A stretch of DNA of 64,000 bases from Mesorhizobium ventifaucium (GCF_935822925.1 NZ_CAKXZS010000023.1:124001-188000); one strand, 5' to 3'. Counted from the first letter of the stretch, positions 33,895-42,065 are shown. Program-made: numbers and translations. The notes: generated by a model not told the origin, from the sequence alone.

Positions 33895-36816
33895 TCACTC
33901 CGCCGCTTCGCGCTTGCCTCCGGGCCGCCGCTCCAAAAGTTCCCTAAGGAACCGGCCGGTATAGCTGCGCTTTTCGCGGACGATATCCTCGGGCGTGCCT
34001 GAGGCCACCAGCTCGCCGCCGCCGTCGCCGCCCTCGGGACCGAGGTCGAGCACCCAGTCCGCGGTTTTTATCACCTCCAGATTGTGCTCGATGACGACCA
34101 CCGTGTTGCCCTGGTCGACCAGCTCGTGCAGCACCTCAAGCAGCTTGGCGACATCGTGGAAATGCAGGCCGGTGGTCGGCTCGTCGAGGATGTAGAGCGT
34201 CTTGCCGGTTGCCTTGCGCGACAGTTCCTTGGCCAGCTTGATGCGCTGCGCCTCGCCGCCCGACAGAGTCGTCGCCTGCTGGCCGACATGGATGTAGCCG
34301 AGGCCGACCTGTTTCAGCGTCTCCAGCTTGTCGCGCACGCCGGGCACGGCGGCGAAGAAATCGACGCCTTCCTCGACCGTCATGTCGAGCACGTCGGCAA
34401 TCGACTTGCCCTTGAACAGGACGTCGAGCGTCTCTCTGTTATAGCGCTTGCCGTGGCAGACATCGCAGGTGACATAGACGTCCGGCAAAAAGTGCATCTC
34501 GATCTTGATGACGCCGTCGCCCTGGCAGGCTTCGCAGCGGCCACCCTTGACGTTGAACGAGAAGCGGCCCGGCTGATAGCCGCGCGCCTTGGACTCCGGC
34601 AGGCCGGCGAACCAGTCGCGGATCGGCGTGAAGGCGCCGGTGTAGGTGGCGGGATTGGAGCGCGGCGTCCTTCCGATCGGCGACTGGTCGATATCGATGA
34701 CCTTGTCGAGGAACTCGAGGCCCTCGATGCGGTCGTGCTCGGCCGGGTGCTCGCGCGAGCCCATGATGCGGCGCGACGCCGCCTTGAACAAGGTCTCGAT
34801 CAGGAAGGTCGACTTGCCGCCGCCGGAGACGCCGGTGACGGCGGTGAAGGTGCCGAGCGGGATTTCGGCGGTGACGTTCTTCAGATTGTTGCCGCGCGCG
34901 CCGACGATCTTCAGGCGCCGGTTCTTCTTGGCCTCGCGCCGCACCGCCGGCGTCGCCACTTCGAGCTCGCCGGACAGATATTTGCCGGTGATCGAGGCCG
35001 GGCTGGCCATGATTTGCTGCGGCGTTCCCTGCGCGATGATGTGGCCGCCGTGGATGCCGGCAGCCGGGCCGATATCGACGACATAATCGGCATGCAGGAT
35101 GGCGTCTTCGTCATGCTCGACGACGATCACCGTGTTGCCGATGTCGCGCAGATGCTTCAGGGTGTCGAGCAGGCGCGCATTGTCGCGCTGGTGCAAGCCG
35201 ATCGACGGCTCGTCCAGCACATAGAGCACGCCGGTGAGGCCGGAGCCGATCTGCGAGGCCAGCCGTATGCGCTGGCTCTCGCCGCCCGACAGCGTGCCGG
35301 AATTGCGCGACAGCGTCAGGTAGTCGAGCCCGACATCGTTGAGGAAGCGCAGCCGCTCGCGGATTTCCTTGAGCACGCGCACCGCGATCTCGTTCTGCTT
35401 GTCGCTGAGTGCGGAGGGCAGCTCGGTGAACCATTGGTCGGCCTTGCGGATCGACAGCTCGGTGACCTCGCCGATGTGCTTGCCGGCAATCTTCACCGCA
35501 AGCGCTTCCGGCTTCAGCCGGTAGCCGTGGCATGCCGGGCAAGGCGTCGCCGACATGAAGCGCTCGATCTCCTCGCGCATCCAGGCGGATTCGGTTTCCT
35601 TCCAGCGCCGCTCGAGATTGGGGATGACACCCTCGAAGGTCTTTGTCGTCTGGTAGGAGCGCAGGCCGTCATCATACTGGAAAGTGACCTCGCGCTCGCC
35701 GGTGCCGTGCAGAATGGCCTGTTTTGCCTCTTCAGTCAGGTCCCGGAACTTATCGCCGAGCTTGAAGCTATAAGCCTTGCCCAGCGCCTCCAGCGTCTGC
35801 ACGTAATAGGGCGAGGTCGATTTCGCCCATGGGCTGACGGCGCCGCCGCGCAGCGACAGATTGTCGTCGGGCACGATCAGGCTGGCGTCGATGGCGCGCT
35901 GGCTGCCGAGGCCGTCGCAGGTCGGGCAGGCGCCGAACGGGTTGTTGAAGGAGAACAGCCGCGGCTCGATCTCGGGAATGGTGAAGCCGGACACCGGGCA
36001 GGCGAACTTTTCCGAGAACAGGATGAGCTCATGCGTCTCGTTCTTCGACTTGTTGACCGAATCCTCGCCGGTCTGGCTGGCGTCGAGCGGCCGGTCGGCG
36101 AATTCGGCAACCGCCAGCCCGTCGGCGAGCTTCAGCGCGGTCTCGATGGAATCGGCAAGCCGCGTCGCCAGATCGCCGCGCACGACGACGCGGTCGACGA
36201 CGACGTCGAGATCATGCTTGTACTTCTTGTCCAGCGCCGGCACGTCGGCGATTTCGTAAAAGACACCGTCGACCTTGACGCGCTGAAAACCCTTCTTCTG
36301 CAGTTCCAGCAGTTCCTTGCGATATTCGCCTTTGCGGCCGCGCACCATCGGCGCCAGGATGAACAGACGCGTGCCTTCATCGACCGCCAGCACGCGGTCA
36401 ACCATCTGCGACACCGTCTGGCTCTCGATCGGCAGGCCGGTGGCCGGCGAATAGGGGATGCCGACGCGCGCGAACAGCAGCCGCATATAGTCGTAGATCT
36501 CGGTGACGGTGCCAACCGTCGAGCGCGGGTTCTTCGACGTGGTCTTCTGTTCGATGGAGATGGCCGGCGACAATCCGTCGATCTGGTCGACGTCAGGTTT
36601 TTGCATCATTTCGAGGAATTGCCGCGCATAGGCCGACAGGCTCTCGACGTAGCGGCGCTGGCCCTCGGCATAGATGGTGTCGAAGGCGAGCGACGACTTG
36701 CCGGATCCCGACAGGCCTGTCATGACGATCAGGCTGTCACGCGGCAGGTCGAGATCGACATTCTTCAGATTGTGTTCGCGCGCCCCGCGAATGGAAAGAT
36801 ATTTATGGTCGGCCAT
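33895..36816 (-). CDS. uvrA: Excinuclease ABC subunit A
   Basis: The product is 973 aa from ATG 36816, the usual start (MADHKYLSIRGAREHNLKNV); the frame is open further upstream. UvrA recognises bulky DNA lesions and loads UvrB. Two ABC modules are visible: Walker A MTGLSGSGKSSLAFDT and VTGVSGGGKSTFLIET, each with an LSGGE signature (TLSGGESQRIRLA, TLSGGEAQRIKLA). Zinc fingers include CEACQGDGVIKIEM with CDVCHGKRY. A LexA-type SOS box lies 150 bp upstream at 36966-36980. Confidence 0.97.
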   Translation of the reverse strand: MADHKYLSIRGAREHNLKNVDLDLPRDSLIVMTGLSGSGKSSLAFDTIYAEGQRRYVESLSAYARQFLEMMQKPDVDQIDGLSPAISIEQKTTSKNPRSTVGTVTEIYDYMRLLFARVGIPYSPATGLPIESQTVSQMVDRVLAVDEGTRLFILAPMVRGRKGEYRKELLELQKKGFQRVKVDGVFYEIADVPALDKKYKHDLDVVVDRVVVRGDLATRLADSIETALKLADGLAVAEFADRPLDASQTGEDSVNKSKNETHELILFSEKFACPVSGFTIPEIEPRLFSFNNPFGACPTCDGLGSQRAIDASLIVPDDNLSLRGGAVSPWAKSTSPYYVQTLEALGKAYSFKLGDKFRDLTEEAKQAILHGTGEREVTFQYDDGLRSYQTTKTFEGVIPNLERRWKETESAWMREEIERFMSATPCPACHGYRLKPEALAVKIAGKHIGEVTELSIRKADQWFTELPSALSDKQNEIAVRVLKEIRERLRFLNDVGLDYLTLSRNSGTLSGGESQRIRLASQIGSGLTGVLYVLDEPSIGLHQRDNARLLDTLKHLRDIGNTVIVVEHDEDAILHADYVVDIGPAAGIHGGHIIAQGTPQQIMASPASITGKYLSGELEVATPAVRREAKKNRRLKIVGARGNNLKNVTAEIPLGTFTAVTGVSGGGKSTFLIETLFKAASRRIMGSREHPAEHDRIEGLEFLDKVIDIDQSPIGRTPRSNPATYTGAFTPIRDWFAGLPESKARGYQPGRFSFNVKGGRCEACQGDGVIKIEMHFLPDVYVTCDVCHGKRYNRETLDVLFKGKSIADVLDMTVEEGVDFFAAVPGVRDKLETLKQVGLGYIHVGQQATTLSGGEAQRIKLAKELSRKATGKTLYILDEPTTGLHFHDVAKLLEVLHELVDQGNTVVVIEHNLEVIKTADWVLDLGPEGGDGGGELVASGTPEDIVREKRSYTGRFLRELLERRPGGKREAAE

Positions 36817-36965
36817 CGCCGGTCGCCGCCTCAGATCTGGAATCTCGTGGGATGGCGGGTTGTCCCGGCCATCTCCCATGTAGGTATTTTCGCCACCATT
36901 TCGAGAGACGCCACAACTCTCGACCAAGCCTTTAACCGTCTTTCGCGCGGGCGAGCAAGCGGAAA

Positions 36966-36980
36966 GAACAAAGGCCGAAC
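36966..36980 (-). promoter_or_regulatory. LexA SOS box upstream of uvrA
   Basis: gaac-aaaggcc-gaac is an exact match to the alphaproteobacterial LexA box GAAC-N7-GAAC (GTTC-N7-GTTC on the uvrA strand), 150 bp before the uvrA start codon. uvrA is a classical SOS gene. Confidence 0.85.
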
Positions 36981-37115
36981 AAGCTCCTGACAAAATGCGT
37001 CATGTAATCCACGGCCGACGCCGCTGCTCAAAGCGGATGCAAATTTCGGATTCGCCACACAAGCGATCACGTTTTTGGTAAATCGACTATCCAACTGTTG
37101 ACGTCTACGCGTCAG

Positions 37116-37202
37116 GGAGTCAGACTCCAGACGTCACCCGAAGCCGTCCGTCTATCGATGGCCTCGCCGCCTAAGGCGGCCTGCGAGACGCCGCAGGCTT
37201 TT
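37116..37202 (+). ncRNA. Candidate structured small RNA with intrinsic terminator
   Basis: Three perfect hairpins follow each other on the plus strand: ggagt-cag-actcc (37116-37128), gccgcc-taa-ggcggc (37166-37180) and gcctgcg-agacgc-cgcaggc (37179-37198), the last followed by TTTT. The second and third share two bases, so they are alternative partners or close neighbours. No gene ends just upstream on this strand, so the terminator implies a short untranslated RNA antisense-oriented to uvrA's leader. The family is unknown; a 5' end cannot be placed. Confidence 0.35.
37179..37202 (+). terminator. Rho-independent terminator
   Basis: Seven-base-pair perfect GC stem (gcctgcg / cgcaggc), 6-nt loop, then TTTT. 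It has no upstream coding gene on the plus strand. Confidence 0.65.
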
Positions 37203-37476
37203 GCGATATGCGCTTCGGACGACACCAGTCGCAATGGACAGAAGAGGAGAGCAGAGGAATGACTCCACCGGACAGTCCCTTGAGGCTCCACCTGTCGCTG
37301 GAGCCGCGGCAGGCATAAGTGCCAGGGCCAGGCGTTTGCGCCGCCCGACAAACCGTGACCTGCCGATCCCAATAAAAATCAGAGACTACTAGTCGGATCG
37401 TCGGCCGAACGCCGCGAAGCATCCGAGATCAAAAGCCGGCAGTGCGCTCCCGGCAGTTGGATTTCAGATCCAAGAA

Positions 37477-37510
37477 AGCCCCGACCGTTTGCGGAAGCAA
37501 CGGCGGGGCT
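37477..37510. terminator. Long GC hairpin, possible bidirectional terminator
   Basis: agccccg-a-ccgtt pairs with aacgg-cggggct (12 bp with one bulged A) around tgcggaagc. A second hairpin ttggat-ttcag-atccaa (37457-37473) precedes it. There is no strong U-tract on either side, so a structured RNA is also possible. Confidence 0.45.
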
Positions 37511-37644
37511 GTTCGTTTGTAGTGGTGCAAGCGCGCACGAGTGCCTGCATTCCAGCAGCAATGATGGCCGATGGACCCTATCGGCGCGGCGCCTTGATCG
37601 CGCCGGCGCCGAAGCTCATGCTGCCGGAAATCCTGACATCGGTA

Positions 37645-37860
37645 TCACCATCTTGACCTGGCCTTGCCGCCGGCGGGCACGGCATCATGAGGTTCTGGAG
37701 CCGGCTTGGCGATGCGATAGTCGTCGGCCACGCCGGGCAGCGTGCCGTTCTGCAAAGGGGCCGAATTGTCTTCGGCGAACGCCGCGCCGGAGGTCATCGC
37801 CGCGACGGTGATGCCGACGATCAGCCGGTTCAAGCGGGCGCGTGAAAACTTGTCGAACAT
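37645..37860 (-). CDS. Small secreted peptide, unknown function
   Basis: The product is 71 aa from ATG 37860, with a clear signal peptide (RLIVGITVAAMTSGAAFA) and a ~45-residue Pro/Ala-rich mature part (EDNSAPLQNGTLPGVADDYR...). No family is recognised. Longer starts exist at 37881 (ATG). It lies immediately downstream of clpP on the same strand and may be co-transcribed. Confidence 0.6.
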   Translation of the reverse strand: MFDKFSRARLNRLIVGITVAAMTSGAAFAEDNSAPLQNGTLPGVADDYRIAKPAPEPHDAVPAGGKARSRW

Positions 37861-37886
37861 TGAACGACCATATCGCCGCATAGCTT

Positions 37887-38492
37887 TCAAGCCGCCTGTT
37901 TGCGCCTATCAAAGACATGATCGACAAGGCCCCATGTCTTTGCCTCCGCGGCGGTCATGAAATAGTCGCGGTCAAGCGTGCGTTCGACCTCTTCATAGGT
38001 GCGGCCGCAGTGATGCGCATAGAGTTCGGTCATGCGCTTCTTGGTGCGCAGGATGCCTTCGGCGTGACGCTGGATATCGGAAGCCTGGCCCTGAAAGCCG
38101 CCCAGCGGCTGGTGCAGCACGATGCTGGTGTTGGGCAGCGCGATGCGTCGCCCCGGTGTGCCGGCCATCAGCAAGAAGGAGGCCATCGACGCAGCAAAGC
38201 CCATGCAGACGGTGGATACGGGGCAAGAAACGTACTGCATCGTGTCGTAGATGGCGAAGCCGCTGGTCACCACACCGCCCGGCGAGTTGATGTAGAGCGA
38301 TATCTCCTTGTCTGGATTGTCGGATTCCAGCGACAGGAGCTGGGCACAGACCAGCGCCGACACACCATCGTCGATCGGACCGTTGATGAAAACGATGTGC
38401 TCGCGTAGCAGCCGCGAAAAAATGTCGAAGGCGCGTTCGCCACGGCTCGACTGCTCGATCACCATCGGCACCAGATTGGCAAAACCGCTCAT
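37887..38492 (-). CDS. clpP: Accessory ATP-dependent Clp protease proteolytic subunit
   Basis: The product is 201 aa with an intact ClpP triad: Ser102 (GFAASMAS), His127 (VLHQPLGG) and Asp176 (LDRDYFMTAAEAKTWGLVD). ClpP forms tetradecamers that degrade proteins unfolded by ClpA or ClpX. It is not next to clpX, and the motif GFAASMAS departs from GxAASMGA, so it is probably one of several clpP paralogues that Mesorhizobium carries rather than the main copy. Confidence 0.92.
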   Translation of the reverse strand: MSGFANLVPMVIEQSSRGERAFDIFSRLLREHIVFINGPIDDGVSALVCAQLLSLESDNPDKEISLYINSPGGVVTSGFAIYDTMQYVSCPVSTVCMGFAASMASFLLMAGTPGRRIALPNTSIVLHQPLGGFQGQASDIQRHAEGILRTKKRMTELYAHHCGRTYEEVERTLDRDYFMTAAEAKTWGLVDHVFDRRKQAA

Positions 38493-38513
38493 CGCTTTTC
38501 TCCGTTGTGCCGC

Positions 38514-39020
38514 TCAGGCCGCGCGCAGGACGAGGCGAGGCGTGTTTGCGGGTATGGTCTGTCTGGGGTTGTGTGCGTTGAGTGAAAGCCGGCAACCGGC
38601 GCCGGCAACCGCAGGCGTAACTACTCGCGCAAATCCGTCGTGGACGATATGCAGATGCGTCCCGCCCGACACAGTGCGGTCGAGCGTGAAGGTGACGATG
38701 CTATCCATTGGGCTATCCATTGGGCTGTCCAGCGGTCTGGTGAGCGGATCCGCGGTATTGCCAGGCGCCGGCCGCTCCCGCCAGGAATAACGCAGCAGGC
38801 GTTCGGGCTCGGCGTCGAGGATTTCGCACTCGATCTGACCATCAGCCGTGGCAAAGGCAAAGCGGCTGCCGATCTCCGGCTTGATGTCGTTCGGCATCAT
38901 CCAGGCTACGAGCAGGTCCGGCACAATCAGCGCCCGCCACACTTTTTCCGGCGGGTCCGGAAGCTCGCACTCGAACTCGATCGAGTCTGCCGCCATGTTT
39001 GAATGCTGTTTTGCCGTCAT
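38514..39020 (-). CDS. SRPBCC (AHSA1-like) domain protein
   Basis: The product is 168 aa. FECELPDPPEKVWRALIVPDLLVAWMM and YSWRERP are typical of AHSA1/START-like domains that bind hydrophobic ligands. A 12-bp tandem duplication (ctatccattggg at 38701-38724) inserts a DSPMDSPMDS stretch, and the C-terminal 40 residues depart from the family's usual ending. It overlaps the ArsR gene by 4 nt (ATGA), a common ArsR-SRPBCC pairing. Confidence 0.85.
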   Translation of the reverse strand: MTAKQHSNMAADSIEFECELPDPPEKVWRALIVPDLLVAWMMPNDIKPEIGSRFAFATADGQIECEILDAEPERLLRYSWRERPAPGNTADPLTRPLDSPMDSPMDSIVTFTLDRTVSGGTHLHIVHDGFARVVTPAVAGAGCRLSLNAHNPRQTIPANTPRLVLRAA

Positions 39021-39331
39021 TGGTCCATATCCTTCAAAACCGCCTTGAGCCGTTCGATACGCTCGGGCCAGAACGCTCGGTAACGCTCGATCCAGCCGAG
39101 CAGAGGGTCAAGCCCTTGCGGATCGGCGCGATAATAGGCGTTGCGGCCGGCTCGCCGCTCGGCCACCAGGCCGGCGCCGCGCAGCACCGCGAGATGCTGC
39201 GAGACGGCCGGTTGCGACACGGCCATGCCGCTGCGCAGTTCCGACACCGTCATCTCGCCGGCGGCGAGCCGTTCGTAGACGGCGCGTCGCGTCGGGTCGG
39301 AAAGCGCTCGAAAAATCTCTGCTTCGATCAT
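39017..39331 (-). CDS. ArsR-family transcriptional regulator
   Basis: The product is 104 aa from ATG 39331; GTG 39352 is the alternative but lies in a palindrome. The winged helix-turn-helix is clear (RRAVYERLAAGEMTVSELRS, SQPAVSQHLAVLRGAGLVAE). No metal-binding cysteines are present, so this is of the non-metal (SdpR-like) branch. It precedes and overlaps the SRPBCC gene. A perfect palindrome 10 bp upstream of the ATG is a likely autoregulatory operator. Confidence 0.9.
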   Translation of the reverse strand: MIEAEIFRALSDPTRRAVYERLAAGEMTVSELRSGMAVSQPAVSQHLAVLRGAGLVAERRAGRNAYYRADPQGLDPLLGWIERYRAFWPERIERLKAVLKDMDQ

Positions 39332-39340
39332 GGTCAAAGC

Positions 39341-39356
39341 ATAAGTGGACACTTAT
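39341..39356 (-). promoter_or_regulatory. Palindromic operator candidate of the ArsR gene
   Basis: ataagtg-ga-cacttat is a perfect inverted repeat of 7-bp arms directly before the ArsR start. ArsR-family repressors bind such short palindromes overlapping their own promoters. Confidence 0.65.
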
Positions 39357-39453
39357 TGGTTTGGCAAGCAGTCTTTTTCGCGCCCGTATGGAATGGAGCG
39401 GCGGACCCAATCGATTGCTGACATTCCTTGACAGTAGAGATTGATGAGCCTAA

Positions 39454-39468
39454 GAACGAAAAGAGAAC
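39454..39468 (+). promoter_or_regulatory. LexA SOS box upstream of ssb
   Basis: gaac-gaaaaga-gaac is an exact GAAC-N7-GAAC box, 102 bp upstream of the ssb ATG. With the uvrA box it places two repair genes of this window under LexA. Confidence 0.85.
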
Positions 39469-39570
39469 AAAAACCTTGTGGGAAAAGCCAGCCACGGCAG
39501 GCGGGGAATGTCCGCAGTCTATAAGGTGAGAGCGAGATTAATTTGTTTCGGATGAGCGCGGAGAAGTATC

Positions 39571-40089
39571 ATGGCGGGTAGCGTCAACAAGGTCATTCTG
39601 GTGGGCAATCTCGGGGCGGATCCGGAAATCCGCCGTTTAAATTCGGGTGAGCCGGTCGTCAATATCCGCGTCGCCACCTCGGAAAGCTGGCGCGACAAGA
39701 CTTCCGGTGAGCGCAAGGAAAAGACCGAGTGGCACAATGTCGTCATCTTCAACGAGCAGCTCGCCAAGGTCGCCGAGCAGTATCTGAAGAAGGGTGCCAA
39801 GGTTTATGTCGAGGGCCAATTGCAGACGCGCAAATGGCAGGACCAGACCGGCAATGACCGCTACACGACCGAAATCGTGCTGCAGAAATTCCGTGGCGAG
39901 CTGCAGATGCTCGACGCACGCGGGCAAGGCGAGGGCGGTCAGGTCGGCAGCTACGCCGGTGGCGGCAGCAGCCGCGGTTCCGATTTCGGCCAATCCGGCC
40001 CGGGCGAGAGTTTCGATCGCGGCGGCGGTGGCGGCAACAAGGGTGGCGGCGGTTCGTCGCGCGAACTCGACGACGAAATTCCGTTCTGA
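39571..40089 (+). CDS. ssb: Single-stranded DNA-binding protein
   Basis: The product is 172 aa. The N-terminal OB-fold (KVILVGNLGADPEIRRLNSG, WHNVVIFNEQLAKVAEQYL) is followed by a Gly/Ser-rich linker and the acidic partner-binding tip DDEIPF. It protects ssDNA and recruits repair and replication enzymes. An SOS box lies upstream and a perfect hairpin downstream. A copy of its last ~36 bp recurs at 40660-40695. Confidence 0.97.
   Translation: MAGSVNKVILVGNLGADPEIRRLNSGEPVVNIRVATSESWRDKTSGERKEKTEWHNVVIFNEQLAKVAEQYLKKGAKVYVEGQLQTRKWQDQTGNDRYTTEIVLQKFRGELQMLDARGQGEGGQVGSYAGGGSSRGSDFGQSGPGESFDRGGGGGNKGGGGSSRELDDEIPF
40044..40079 (+). repeat. Direct repeat copy A, within ssb 3' end
   Basis: Starts tggcggcggttcgtcgcgcg; it shares 21 identical bases with copy B at 40660 and then matches with only isolated mismatches (actcgacgacgaaa versus gctggacgacgaaa). 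Copy A encodes GGSSRELDDE at the end of SSB. The two copies are 616 bp apart and bracket the osmC gene. Confidence 0.85.
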
Positions 40090-40149
40090 TCCCTCGGAGC
40101 GAGCGGCTCTGCGCGAGCTGACACCCAGCTATTTGAGGCCACGCATTGG

Positions 40150-40182
40150 CGTCCCGAAAATCTGTCTCGGATTTTCGGGACG
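40150..40182 (+). terminator. Perfect 13-bp hairpin after ssb
   Basis: cgtcccgaaaatc (40150-40162) and gattttcgggacg (40170-40182) pair completely around a 7-nt loop (tgtctcg). It sits 60 bp after the ssb stop and 39 bp before the osmC start, so it probably ends ssb transcripts; the downstream tract ttgtgcgttt is only weakly U-rich. Confidence 0.6.
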
Positions 40183-40221
40183 TTGTGCGTTTGAGCGTTG
40201 TGCGGTGAAAGGACGTATCAG

Positions 40222-40647
40222 GTGAAAGCACGGATCAAATGGGTCGAGGAGCGCACTTTCGTCGGCGAGTCCGGCAGCGGTCACAAGGTGGTGCTGGGAA
40301 CCGCGTTCGGACCGGATGGTAAGACGCCGGGGCCGAGCCCGATGGAACTGGTGCTGCTCGGCACTGGCGGCTGCTCGGCCTATGATGTCGTCCACATTCT
40401 CGAAAAGGGCCGCGAGGCGGTCGAAGACTGCGTGGTCGAACTCGATGCCGACCGGGCGGAGAAGGAGCCGCGGGTGTTCACCCGCATCCATATGCATTTC
40501 ATCGTCAAGGGCCGAGCGCTTTCGCATGACAAGGTCAGGCGGGCGATCGACCTGTCGATCGAAAAATACTGCTCAGCGACCGCGATGATGGCCAAGACCG
40601 CCACCGTCACGCATGATTTCGAGGTTGTCGATACAGCGGCGAAGTAG
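40222..40647 (+). CDS. OsmC family protein
   Basis: The product is 141 aa from GTG 40222 (aaagga 9 nt upstream); TTG 40198 is possible. It shows the OsmC/YhfA pattern: GTAFGPDGKTPGPSPMELVL leading to the first-Cys helix GGCSAYDVVHIL, and the second Cys in KYCSATAMMAKTA. Paired cysteines in this fold reduce organic hydroperoxides or act as thiol-redox proteins. It sits inside a segment bounded by duplicated ssb-tail sequence. Confidence 0.88.
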   Translation: MKARIKWVEERTFVGESGSGHKVVLGTAFGPDGKTPGPSPMELVLLGTGGCSAYDVVHILEKGREAVEDCVVELDADRAEKEPRVFTRIHMHFIVKGRALSHDKVRRAIDLSIEKYCSATAMMAKTATVTHDFEVVDTAAK

Positions 40648-40659
40648 GATAGCGCCCAG

Positions 40660-40695
40660 TGGCGGCGGTTCGTCGCGCGAGCTGGACGACGAAAA
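40660..40695 (+). repeat. Direct repeat copy B, degenerate ssb tail
   Basis: This noncoding stretch repeats the 3' end of ssb (see 40044-40079) and would read GGSSRELDDEN in the matching frame, losing the IPF tip. It lies between osmC and marC and is a remnant of a second ssb end. Confidence 0.85.
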
Positions 40696-40734
40696 TGACG
40701 GCGCCGGCAATCAAGCGCGAGGGCGCTTTCATTT

Positions 40735-41364
40735 TCATGCTGCCATCAGTGCCTTGACGCCGTCGGCGACGAACTGCACGGCAAGCGCCGCCAGGATGAC
40801 GCCGAGCAGCCGGGTCAGGATCGAGCGGCCGGTCTGGCCGAGGACCCGGTCGATGCGCTCGGCTAGCACGAACACCAGGTAGGTGATCACAAGGCAGATC
40901 GCGATGATGCCGACAAGGGCTGCCTGCGCGCCAAAACCTGGAAACGAGCCGGACAGCAGGACGGTCGCTGAAATCGCTCCCGGGCCGGCGATCAGCGGAA
41001 TCGCCAGCGGAAAGGCGGCGATGTTGTGGATCATGTCCTTGGTGATGGCGACGTCGCCGATCTTCTCCTTGCGGTCCTGCCGGCGCTCGAACACCATTTC
41101 GAAGGCGATGAAGAACAGCAGGAACCCGCCGGCGACGCGGAACGCCGGCAGCGTGATGCCGAACACCGACAGGATCGATGCGCCGGCGATTGCAAACAGC
41201 GCCATAACCAGGAAAGCGATGATAGAGGCGCGCACGGAAACCTGGTTGCGCTCCTCGCGGTTCATGCCGCGCGTCACGGCGAGGAAGAGCGGCGCTAGGC
41301 CAGGCGGGTCGATGGTCACCAGAATGGTGACGAAGGCGTTGAACAGGCTGTCGAAGCTCGGCAT
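40735..41364 (-). CDS. MarC family membrane protein
   Basis: The product is 209 aa with six hydrophobic segments. TILVTIDPPGLAPLFLAVT near the N-terminus and FPLAIPLIAGPGAISATVLL in the middle are the two halves of the MarC inverted repeat. The transport substrate is unknown despite the old multiple-antibiotic-resistance name. It is convergent with osmC. Confidence 0.92.
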   Translation of the reverse strand: MPSFDSLFNAFVTILVTIDPPGLAPLFLAVTRGMNREERNQVSVRASIIAFLVMALFAIAGASILSVFGITLPAFRVAGGFLLFFIAFEMVFERRQDRKEKIGDVAITKDMIHNIAAFPLAIPLIAGPGAISATVLLSGSFPGFGAQAALVGIIAICLVITYLVFVLAERIDRVLGQTGRSILTRLLGVILAALAVQFVADGVKALMAA

Positions 41365-41442
41365 CTCTGACCCTCCCCGCCGGGCCGTGCCCGAGACCCC
41401 AGCATTGGTAGAGCAAAGCGGCGTCAGCGGAAACCGTGCAGG

Positions 41443-41979
41443 TCAAATGCTGGCGGCGCGTCGAGCCAGGAACTCGACTTCAAGCCGCCAAGTCGCGCCG
41501 CCGTCCTGCGAGCGTTCGCCCAGCCAGCGGAACGAATTTTCGGTAATGCCTAGAAAACTCCAGCGCACCGAGGCGCCGCTGCCGTCAGCGCCTTGCTGGA
41601 CGATGGTGTCGCCCTCGGCGCGGGCGAGTTGGCGGCTGTAATACTGGGTGCGCGGATCGCTCCAGAAGATATGCCAGGCGTCGACGCCGGGGTCATAGAC
41701 GCGCAGCGTCGTGCCATAGAAGGTCCAGGCGCCGAGGGAAGCCTGTGCGCCAGTGTTCCGCGCGGGCAGGATCCATACGTCCTGGATCGCGCGGCCCTCG
41801 AGCACCCAGCCGAAATGCACCTCGCCGCGCCCGGTCAGCACCTGCCCGTCTTCGAGATGGCGCGTGGCGTCGAACGTCCAGGCGCCGACGAAGCGGCCGT
41901 AAAGGTTCAGTTTCTCGGCAAGGTTCGCGGCTGGCCCGTCGCTGTGCAAGGCCTCGGCGAAGGAAGATGAATTGAACAT
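41443..41979 (-). CDS. Conserved protein of unknown function (lipocalin-like)
   Basis: The product is 178 aa, soluble and beta-rich, with motifs such as LYGRFVGAWTFDATRHLEDG, HFGWVLEGRAIQDVWILP and DAWHIFWSDPRTQYYSRQLA. These resemble DUF1579-type calycin-like domains that may bind small ligands. It is divergent from the broken AraC gene, 86 bp apart, so that regulator probably controlled it. Confidence 0.72.
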   Translation of the reverse strand: MFNSSSFAEALHSDGPAANLAEKLNLYGRFVGAWTFDATRHLEDGQVLTGRGEVHFGWVLEGRAIQDVWILPARNTGAQASLGAWTFYGTTLRVYDPGVDAWHIFWSDPRTQYYSRQLARAEGDTIVQQGADGSGASVRWSFLGITENSFRWLGERSQDGGATWRLEVEFLARRAASI

Positions 41980-42065
41980 GATTTCGGCCTCATCTTGTCA
42001 GGAGACTCGAACGAGTAGGTGGCAACAGGGTTCTGTGCTTGGGAAAAATTGCTATCTTTCAAGCC

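Larger units (their letters stand above)
36817..37644. other. 828-bp intergenic region with SOS box and stacked hairpins
   Basis: No convincing protein gene lies here. It contains the uvrA SOS box (36966-36980), a half of a dispersed repeat near 37037, three consecutive plus-strand hairpins ending in a terminator (37116-37202), and two more hairpins (37457-37473 and 37477-37510). Short ORFs such as 37207-37317 look non-coding. Confidence 0.6.

Noticed and set aside
34084..36990. 968-codon plus-strand open frame opposite uvrA
   Set aside because: It is exactly antisense to uvrA, whose ABC and zinc motifs are intact; a typical GC-rich shadow frame.
37100..37202. tmRNA (ssrA) tag-coding region, because a frame ends Leu-Ala-Ala-stop
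   Set aside because: No ANDN-type tag, tRNA-like ends or pseudoknot pairing typical of tmRNA could be found; the LAA is coincidental.
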